Shown one piece after another: positions 56,446 through 64,000 of a stretch of DNA of 64,000 bases (positions are counted from its first letter, which is position 1; the number at the start of each line of letters is the position of its first letter). The stretch is from contig NC_030831.1 of assembly GCF_001704415.2 (NCBI RefSeq), forward strand, positions 42,144,134 to 42,208,133, written 5' to 3'. The position numbers and the translations under genes were made by a program. Below the pieces are notes generated by a model. That model made no database searches. It was not told the DNA's origin and worked only from the letters and a program-made list of their open reading frames with translations. Source of the stretch: Capra hircus. Taxonomy: Eukaryota > Chordata > Mammalia > Artiodactyla > Bovidae.

Positions 56446-56662
56446 GCAAGATACTCATGGCTCAGACAGTAAAGAATCCATCTGCAATGCAGGAGGCTTG
56501 GATTCGATCCCTGGGTCGGGAAGATCCCCTGGAGGAGGACAGGACAATCTGATCCAATATTCTTGTCTGGAGAATTCCATGGACAGAGGAGCCTGGTGGG
56601 TTATAGTCCATGGGCTCGCAGACAGTTGGGCATGACTAAGTGACTGACACTTTCAGTTTTCA
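56446..56662 (+). mobile_element. Bov-tA SINE
   Basis: CATGGCTCAGACAGTAAAGA to GTGACTGACACTTTCAGTTT; the 3' end is of the ACACTTTCA type, a different subfamily from most other copies here. Confidence 0.9.
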
Positions 56663-56824
56663 CTGGTATCCACATGGTGAAAAAACAGAGGTGCCTTTAG
56701 CTCTGGTATTTGGTTTGTTCCATTTTTGGTCTCTAGAAAGATCCTGGCCTGATGCTCTATCTGTTTCTAAATTGCCGTAGAAGGATTGCCCCACATCATG
56801 ACATTTGTGGCCGAGGAAGAGGAT

Positions 56825-57570
56825 GTGATTGGTACATGATTTACATGAATGTAAAACTCTGGAAGACAGTTGGGCAGTTTCTTTTAAAACCAAGCGTGAA
56901 ATTATTGTGTGCTTAGCAATCTCACTCTTGGGGCATTTATCCCAGAAAAATGAAAATGTGGCTTCACAGAAAACCAGCACATGAGTGTTCACAGAAGCCT
57001 TGTCAGTGGCAGAATCAGTCCGGCTGTCCTTCAGTGGACACAGCAGGCGTGTCACACTGTGGAATACCACTCAGCAATGTAAAGAGACAGAACAGATGCA
57101 AGCCACCTGCACGAACCTGCAGGGAAATACAGCTGAGTGAGTAAAGCCAGTGCCAAGGGTTTCATGGTGTATGATTCTACTCGTATAATGTTTGGGGAGT
57201 GAAGCCATTTTTGAAACAGAGAGGGATTAGTGGTTATGGTCAGGATGATGCGGGGGGCGCCGGGGGAGGAAGGGCAGCATGGACATCCTTGTGATGCTAG
57301 AAATGTCACCTCTCTATACAGGGGGGACACACAAACCCACACGGTGATAAAACTGTGCAGAACTTAACTCACACAGAGGAGCACCAGTAAAACCAGGGGA
57401 GTATGAGATGGAGTGTGGGTGTCAGGAGTCTGGGTGATCTTATAGTTTTGCAAAAGGGTGCCATTTGGGAAAACAGGGCAACTTGTACAAGGACTCTTGG
57501 TATTATTTCTTGTAACTCTGTGTGAATCCACAGCTACTCCAGTAAAAATTTCAGTTCACAAAAACTGGAT
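56825..57570 (+). mobile_element. L1M LINE 3' region
   Basis: CTGGAAGACAGTTGGGCAGT, GGAATACCACTCAGCAATGT, GGTGTATGATTCTACTCGTA and TATTATTTCTTGTAACTCTG follow the forward L1M 3' order. Confidence 0.75.
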
Positions 57571-58149
57571 TTTGATTGAAAAAAATTAAGTAAATCTTAG
57601 GCACTGGTGTGTGTGTGGATATGTATATGTATATGTGCACATGCATGCATATTATGTATGTTGTATACGATGAACTAAAGCTTTGTAAACACACTGAGCC
57701 AAAGAATGAATTTAACCACGCCCTTTGCTCCCCCCCTCCACCGCCCCGCCACACACACACACATGCTGTCCAAAAGAACAACAGGAGAGCTATATAAAAA
57801 CTCCCATTTAGGAAAACCTGGAGGGGGAAGCCTGGTGGACTGGTCCTTGCCCAAAGGATAAACTTTCTCCCTCTGGACAGAAATAGCCTGGTAAGTGATA
57901 GGCCTGTGAACCTAGCGGGCACCTGCTGTTGATTCCCGTCCATGGCAGTAGAGTCGAGTTCTTGGTCAGCCAGTCCAGCTGCTCCAGATTCCGCCTGCTG
58001 GTACGACTTTTCTGGGGCATTAGCCAAGTATCTACACTCGAGACCTTATTTAGAGCTTGACCTTCTTTTACTTTAATCCAAAGTACTTGGCTTCTTCTGT
58101 AATTGCCTGGTTTTCACTGGGGGTTAGAGAAGGAGCATGTGTAGATTTG

Positions 58150-58151
<2 letters not shown>

Positions 58152-58197
<46 letters not shown>
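58152..58197. repeat. (GT)23 microsatellite
   Basis: Forty-six uninterrupted bases of GT, the longest pure dinucleotide run in the window. Confidence 0.98.
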
Positions 58198-58199
<2 letters not shown>

Positions 58200-59400
58200 G
58201 GGGAACCAGGCTCATCTAACAGACTTTGGTTGGTTGTGTAAGCCTCTTAATCCTTGTGCCGAGCTATGCCTGGCATAGTTTGAAAATGCCCTGGAATTGA
58301 AATGGGATTAACTCCCTGACTCGACTCAGCCCACTGGAGGCACTATGGGAAGTACAAGGAAAGAGAAGAAAGTGTCTCCTTAGAGCTCTTTCCTTTGTTT
58401 GGGGAGCCAAGGGGACCACAGGGTGGGAGAGCAAGAAGGTGCCTAGTGAGCAATAAAAACTGTATTAATAAAGTTCCACGTTCGGGTGCAAGGAGGACAA
58501 AGGGATTCGGGAACAGGAAAGCCCACAGTCACGGAGGTAATGGGGAAGGCTTGTGGATACCATGTGTCACACACTGGGCTGTTCAGGAGGAACCGGCTAG
58601 GAGGCGATTCCAGGAAGGGAAGACAGTGGACAGAGGCGTGCATGTGGGAGGGCCTTTGACAGGTCTGCGCTTGGGAATGGGGAGAAGATGGTGGGTGGTA
58701 CGTGGACAGTCTGTAAACAGCTTACAAGTGTGTGGAGTGTTGGGGTTGATGTGCGTGGCCGGGGTGGCAATCCCCTGGGGTCCTGCCACCTGCTTGTGTC
58801 TCTCATACCCAGGGCTCCATCGTCCATCAATCATGACTCTGTCTTCTCCTGAGCCTCTGTGGCCTCAGCTTCTCAACGTAGAGCTTCGCGGTGTCACCAA
58901 TAACTAAAGCCAGGGAGCTTACCTGGCAGCCTCAGGGCAGGCATGGGGGCCACTAAGGTTCCTGCAGTCTCCTGCGTAACAGCCAGACCGAGGGCCTGGG
59001 CTGACGCCTGGATGGTGCAGGCTCGGCCCCACTGTGCAGCTGCCCGAAACACACACCAGCCCCATCAGAAGTCACCAGGCACCAGTGGTTTCAAGTTTGG
59101 GGAGAAAGTCAAGGGCTTTAACAGATGAGAAATATATTTGGAAATATGTATTTTTGACTAAGAATACACAAATTGCTTTCACTCTTACATGTGACTTTAA
59201 AGCTTATTCTAGTCTTCACAGTGGGCCAAAAATGGTCTGAGTGTTTCTTTAAATTTATACAGACCAAATGATAGAACTTTAGATGTTGGGTGATAAAAAT
59301 CCAATTTATTTCAAATATTGAAAAGCACAAAAGCCAGTGAATGTCAAAGACCACTACTGTACAAGATGTGGAAATATGCTGCAAGTTTTAAAACCCACCC

Positions 59401-59512
59401 AGGGAATTCCCTGGCAGTCCATTAGTTAAGACTAAATTTTCACTGCCCCGGGTTCAATCCCTGGTTGAGGAACTAAGATCCCGCAAGCCTTGAGGTGCAG
59501 TATAAACAAACA
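59401..59512 (+). mobile_element. CHR-type SINE
   Basis: AGGGAATTCCCTGGCAGTCC, CCGGGTTCAATCCCTGGTTG and AACTAAGATCCCGCAAGCCT, then a TATAAACAAACAA tail abutting BovB. Confidence 0.9.
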
Positions 59513-59513
59513 A

Positions 59514-59980
59514 GTAAAGGTCCGTCTAGTCAAGGCTATGGTTTTTCCAGTGGTCATGTATGGATGTAAGAGTTGGACTGTAAAGAAAGCTGAGTGCCAA
59601 AGCATTGATGCTTTTGAACTGTGGTGTTGGAGAAGACTCTTGAGAGTCCCTTGGACTGCAAGGAGATCCAACCAGTCCATCCTAAAGGAGATCAGTCCTG
59701 GGTGTTCATTGGAAGGACTGATGTTGAAGCTGAAACTCCAATACTTTGGCCACCTGATGCGAAGAGCTGACTCATTTGAAAAGACCCTGATGCTGGGAAA
59801 GATTGAGGGCAGGAAGAGAAGGGGACGACAGAGGATGAGATGGTTGGATGGCATCACCAACTCGATGGACATGGGTTTGGGTAAACTCCGGGAGTTGGTG
59901 ATGGACAGGGAGGCCTGGCTTGCTGCGATTCATGGGGTCGCAAGGAGTTGGACACGACTGAGCGACTGAACTGAACTGAA
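59514..59980 (+). mobile_element. BovB LINE 3' end with C-terminal ORF2 fragment
   Basis: A single open frame to 59969 encodes the BovB ORF2 C-terminal part, e.g. FELWCWRRLLRVPWTARRSN and QRMRWLDGITNSMDMGLGKL. The element ends with CTGAACTGAACTGAA. It lacks the endonuclease and reverse-transcriptase domains, so it is inactive. Confidence 0.94.
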
Positions 59981-60214
59981 ATGAGTGAGTGAAATCAACT
60001 CACCCAGCATTTTCCTTACGTGAAATAAGGAGGTGTAGAGTCTGTCCTGTTACAGTGTGTGCTCTGAGCCCTGACATGCATGATTTTCTGTGCTGTGTCG
60101 GGGCCGAGCCTGCACCCCTCATCCAAGCAGGAGGAAGGAACTGATGCTTGTCCTCCCCAGACAATGATCTGGGACTGCTTTCCATTTCAGTTATAAAGTA
60201 CTCTTAATGAAGAG

Positions 60215-60382
60215 ACAGGAGGAGGGGGCGGCAGAGGAGGAGACGTTGGATGGCATCGCAGACTCAATGGACATGAGTTTGAACAAACTCCAGGAGATAG
60301 TGAAGGACATGGAAGCCTGGCGTGCTGCAGTCCCTGGGGTTGCAGAGTCCAACACGACGTAGAGAGTGAACAACAGCGGCAA
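60215..60382 (+). mobile_element. BovB LINE 3' end with 12-bp target-site duplication
   Basis: ACAGGAGGAGGGGGCGGCAG to GTAGAGAGTGAACAACAGCG, bounded by exact CTTAATGAAGAG at 60203-60214 and 60383-60394. Confidence 0.93.
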
Positions 60383-60439
60383 CTTAATGAAGAGTCTGTA
60401 AAACATTTACGTGTATCTTAAAGAATCATATGAATTTTA

Positions 60440-60890
60440 AAGAACAAAGTGAACAGCTCTGAACCTACGAGTGCGCCTCCCTCTCCAATCACAGCCCCTT
60501 CTCTCCCCACACAAGTCTCTGCTGCTGACTTCTGCGATAGCCATCGCTTTTTTCCTTTGTACTTTGCCACCTATGTTTGCCTTTCTAAACAATAGGCTCA
60601 GGCTTGCCTGCCTTTGAACTTTGCACAAATGAAATAACCTATGTGTCTTAGATGATGTCTTGTCTCTCACCCTGGGAGATTCCTGACGAAAGTTAACTGT
60701 ACTTTGCCTGTTTCCAGCACACGGTTCTGTTTGAACTGAGTGTAACACAGCTTATCTCCCCATCCTGCAGTGGTGGGTATTTGCGTGATTTCTGCCTTGT
60801 TGTTACTATGAACAGTGCTTCTTGAATATTCTTGTGCGTCTCTTAGTGCCGAGTGTAAGCATTCCTCTAGGCTCAAGTGTGGGAGAGCCT
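60440..60890 (-). mobile_element. Old LINE fragment
   Basis: TGGTGGGTATTTGCGTGATT, TTACTATGAACAGTGCTTCT and AATATTCTTGTGCGTCTCTT recall the reverse L1M 3' region. Strongly diverged. Confidence 0.4.
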
Positions 60891-61155
60891 AATTGCTGAG
60901 TCATGAGCTCAGTTTTACCGAGGTGACACCAGGGTTCTCCAAAGGGGATACAGGCTGTGCAGGAGACACCCAGTGCTTTCTGCTCTTCGTGCTGTAAGAC
61001 GCCAGGGTGAGGAGAGAGAGCTGATAAGAATTTCAGTTTGCGCTTCCCCAGTTACCAGCCATTGGCCATTGAGATTTCTCCTTGTGTGGAGCCTGTTCAA
61101 GTCTTTGCCATTCATTTCTGTTGGGATGTTTACCTTAATCTTACTTTTCATAGCA

Positions 61156-61352
61156 TGTGGTGGCTCAGTGGTAAAGAATCCACCCACCAATCAGAAGACA
61201 AGTGTTCCATTCATGGGTTGGGAAGATCCCCTGGAGAATGGAATGGCAACCCACTTCACTTTTCTTGTCTGGAGAATCCCATGGACAGAGGAGCCTGGGG
61301 GGCTACAGTCCATGGGGTCACAAAGAGTCGGACATGAGTGAGTGGCTGAACA
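61156..61352 (+). mobile_element. Bov-tA SINE followed by (ATCT)n
   Basis: TGTGGTGGCTCAGTGGTAAA to ATGAGTGAGTGGCTGAACAA. An (ATCT)4 run follows at 61359-61374. Confidence 0.9.
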
Positions 61353-61399
61353 ACATTTATCTATCTATCTATCTGTTATCTATCTTTGATAGTATATGC

Positions 61400-61910
61400 T
61401 GAAATATCTTCTTCAAATTTATGTCTTATATTTTCACTGTCTTTATATTTTTACATCATCAGAAGTCTATAATTCCTACCTAAGAGAATTAATCAATTTT
61501 TTCCTTTATATCTTTTTTGGCATGGAGGGTGGAGGGAGGATGAGTCATTTAAGAAATCTTTCCACACCCCTAAGATCAAGAAGATATTGCCTGTGTTGAT
61601 TAGCTTTGAAAAGCTTTGCAGTTTTGTTTTCCTGTCTGTCCTTAAGTCACTTGGCCTCGATTTTGTATACGCTGCCTAGGTTCTCCTAGGTAGACGTCCA
61701 TGTGTCTCAGCACTGCTGGTTGTAAAGTCCGTTCTCTCCCCTCTGCAATCTCTCCAGCTCAGTCCTATGTCACGTGCCCTGGTGCACAGGTCTGTTTCTA
61801 GAGCTCTCGGTTCTGTTTCACCAGCCTGCTTAGTCATCGTCACACCTATACTCCTCTGATTTAATTATCACAGCCTTATCGTGAGTCTTGATAAACGGCC
61901 TTGGACCTCT
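61400..61910 (-). mobile_element. L1M LINE ORF2-3' fragment
   Basis: TTTAAGAAATCTTTCCACAC, CAGGTCTGTTTCTAGAGCTC, TTTAATTATCACAGCCTTAT and GTGAGTCTTGATAAACGGCC match reverse L1 order. Confidence 0.6.
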
Positions 61911-62092
61911 GATATGGCCTGGAATCTCTGTAACCGATACTTGTTGGCCACAGAGAAGGTTTCCTGAGAGTGTATGGTGTGACTGTGGGTTTGTGTGTTC
62001 TGGTCTGCTGGAGATTAGGAGAAAGTTGGGGCCCAAATCTCCATGTGTGTATTGGGGAGTGTTTATTTTTATAGCTAATTTTAAACTTAGTA

Positions 62093-62298
62093 GTGTGTGT
62101 GTGTTCAGTTGTGTCTAACTATTTGCCACTCCCTGGACTGTATCTCTCCAGGCTCCCCTGTCCATGGAATTCTCCAGGCAAGAATACTGGAGTGGGTTGC
62201 GATTAACTTGTCTTCAGGGGATCTTCCTGATCCAAGGATCAAACTCTGGTCTGCCCGTTGCAGGAAGATTCTTTACCATCTGAGTCACCAGGGAAGCC
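62093..62298 (-). mobile_element. Bov-tA SINE
   Basis: GTGTGTTCAGTTGTGTCTAA to CATCTGAGTCACCAGGGAAG-CC in reverse orientation. Confidence 0.92.
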
Positions 62299-62414
62299 TA
62301 AATAAACTTTATTTTAGAATAGTCTTATATTTATAGAAAAGTTGCAGAGTCAGCATGCAGTTCTTATACACCCCACATCTAGTTTTCCCTAGGTAAAAAA
62401 AATCTTTGTTCATG

Positions 62415-62666
62415 TGTGACTGCACTGGATCTTCCTGGCTGCGTGCGGACTTTCTCTTGTTGTAGAGAGCAGGGGTTACTCTCTAGGTGTGGTGCAAGGG
62501 CTTCTAAAAGCAGTGGCTTCTCTTGCTGCAGATCACAGGCTCGGTGGTTGTGGCACAGGGGCTTAGTTGCCCCACAACATGTGGGATCTTCCCAGACCAG
62601 GGCTCAAACCAGTGTCCCCTGCATTGGTGGGTGGATTCTTATCCACTGTGCCACCAGGAAAGCCCC
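62415..62666 (-). mobile_element. tRNA-derived (CHR/Bov-like) SINE, long form
   Basis: GCGTGCGGACTTTCTCTTGT, CTCGGTGGTTGTGGCACAGG and head TGTGCCACCAGGAAAGCCCC. Confidence 0.8.
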
Positions 62667-62732
62667 GTTGCCCCTACTTTTAACATCTTACAATGATTAC
62701 TGTGGTATATTTGTCCCAACTGAGCAACCTAT

Positions 62733-64000
62733 CAGTTCAGTTCAGTCGCTCAGTCGTGTCCGATTCTGTGACCCCATGGACCACAGCACGCCAGGCCTCC
62801 CTGTCCATCACCAACTCCCGGAGTTTACCCAAACTCATGTCCATTGAGTTGGTAATGCCATCCAACCATCTCATCCTCTGTCATCCCCTTCTCCTCCTGC
62901 CTTCAATCTTTCCCAGCATCAGAGTCTTTTCAAATGAGTCAGTTCTTTGCATCAAGTGGCCAAAGTATTGGAGTTTCAGCTTCAACATCAGTCCTTCCAA
63001 TGAACACCCAGGACTGATCTCCTTTAGGATGGACTGGTTGGATCTCCTTGCAGTCCAAGGGACTCTCAAGAGTCTTCTCCAACACCACAGTTCAAAAGCA
63101 TCAATTCTTCGGCGCTCAGCTTTCTTTATAGTCCAACTCTCACATCCATACATGACTATCAGAAAAACCGTAGGCTTGACTAGATGGACCTTTGTTGGCA
63201 AAGTAATGCCTCTGCTTTTTAATATGCTATCTAGATTGGTCATAACTTTCCTTCCAAGGAGCAAGGGTCTTTTAATTTCATGGCTGCAGTCACCATCTGC
63301 AGTGATTTTGGAGCCCCCAAAAATAAAGTCTGTTTATTTTTTACTGTTTCCACTGTTCCCCCATCTATTTGCCATGAAGTGATGGGACTGTATGCCGTGA
63401 TCTTTGTTTTCTGAATGTTGAGCTTTAAGCCAACTTTTTCACTCTCCTCTTTCACTTTCATCAAGAGGCTCTTTAGTACTTCTTCACTTTCTGCCATAAA
63501 GGTGGTGTCATCTGCATATCTGGGGTTATTGATATTTCTCCTGGCAATCTTGATTCCACCTTGTGCTTCCTCCAGCCCAGCATTTCTCATGATGTACTCT
63601 GCATATAAGTTAAATAAGCAGGGTGACAATATACAGCCTTGACGTACTCCTTTCCCTGTTTGGAACCAGTCTGTTGTTCCATGTCCAGTTATAAGTGTTG
63701 CTTCTCGACCTGCATACAGGTTTCTCAACAGGCAGGTCAGGTGGTCTGGTATTCCCATCTCTTTCAGAATTTTCCACGCTTTAGTGTGATCCATGCAGTC
63801 AAAGGCTTTGGCATAGTCAATAAAGCAGAAATAGGTGTTTTTCTGGAACTCTCTTGCTTTTCCCATGATCCAGCGGATGTTGGCCATTTGATCTCTGGTT
63901 CCTCTGCCTTTTCTAAAACCAGCTTGAACATCAGGAAGTTCACGGTTCACATATTGCTGAAGCCTGGCTTGGAGAATTTTGAGCATTACTTTACTAGCAT
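62733..64000 (-). mobile_element. BovB (RTE) LINE 3' portion, running off the right edge
   Basis: Reverse-oriented BovB. Its 3' terminus (CAGTTCAGTTCAGTCGCTCA) is at 62733, and it continues to the window end in the reverse-transcriptase coding region. It is the longest BovB in the window and is at least 1,268 bp. The 5' part, including any endonuclease domain, is outside. Confidence 0.96.
63240..64000 (-). pseudogene. BovB ORF2 reverse-transcriptase segment, frameshifted
   Basis: The minus-strand frame is open from the right edge down to a stop at 63240. It shows RT landmarks: VQAGFRKGRGTRDQMANIRW, FIDYAKAFDCMDH, KGVRQGCILSPCLFNLYAEY and the catalytic YADD in NNPRYADDTTF. The C-terminal part (FELWCWRRLLRVPWTARRSN and beyond) continues in another frame at 62881-63264, so there is an indel near 63312-63325, in the homopolymer-rich CCCCCAAAAATAAAG. 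The RT is therefore not continuous with its C-terminus. No real start codon lies inside the window. Confidence 0.9.

Larger units (their letters stand above)
54792..64000 (+). other. RAB31: RAB31 intron 5, 5' part (open at right edge)
   Basis: It starts at the GTGAGA donor and runs off the window. It holds the second copy of the 103-bp duplication, CHR and Bov-tA SINEs, L1 and BovB fragments and a long (GT)n. Unassigned stretches are 54792-55089, 55676-56445, 57571-58150, 58198-59400 and 60895-61150. Confidence 0.85.

Noticed and set aside
58395..58907. 170-codon plus-strand frame in intron 5
   Set aside because: Low-complexity Arg/Gly/Trp-rich translation, overlapping frames on the other strand, no exon-like borders or known family.
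54792..64000. RAB31 exon 6 or 7 in the remaining sequence
   Set aside because: I searched by eye for the expected continuation after NKCDLSDI and for a plausible acceptor followed by it and found none before the right edge.

Overview
This window is mammalian nuclear DNA from a ruminant, almost certainly a bovid. The evidence is the repeat content: many Bov-tA and Bov-A2 SINEs, 3' ends of the BovB (RTE) LINE on both strands, and CHR-type cetartiodactyl SINEs on a background of older L1 and MIR. Cattle, buffalo, sheep and goat cannot be told apart by eye. There are no bacterial-style operons, CRISPR arrays, rRNA genes or convincing tRNA genes.

The only protein-coding gene I can support is RAB31 (Rab22B), a Rab5-subfamily small GTPase, on the + strand. 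Its first five coding exons are present: 4246-4284, 34523-34602, 39272-39353, 53693-53764 and 54685-54791. They join in frame with GT-AG introns and encode residues 1-126 plus two bases of codon 127. This covers the P-loop, switch I, the DTAGQE switch II motif and NKCD. The remaining exons (SAK motif, hypervariable tail, C-terminal cysteines) lie beyond the right edge. Introns 1-4 measure 30,238, 4,669, 14,339 and 920 bp; intron 5 is open at the right edge.

Layout: 1-3.7 kb is upstream intergenic DNA with an L1 fragment and an LTR-like GC-rich segment. A TATA-less CpG island at about 3.72-4.66 kb holds the promoter and exon 1. Everything after that is RAB31 intron, broken by the short exons. 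The introns are a record of retrotransposition: nested SINEs, several insertions with clean target-site duplications, a BovB copy with an inverted 5' end, and a BovB reverse-transcriptase segment entering from the right edge.

The most interesting non-gene observations are: a 103-bp direct duplication (94/103 identical, no gaps) flanking exon 5; three poly(T) runs each bracketed by a direct repeat, which look like tail-only retrotransposition scars; an intron 1 compound site with two GTCACATGAC E-boxes around a full CRE; an upstream ATG whose frame overlaps the RAB31 start; a CpG-rich 44-bp x 4 minisatellite; and the BovB 5' inversion. I see no new multi-gene system here; the novelty is in regulation and genome dynamics.
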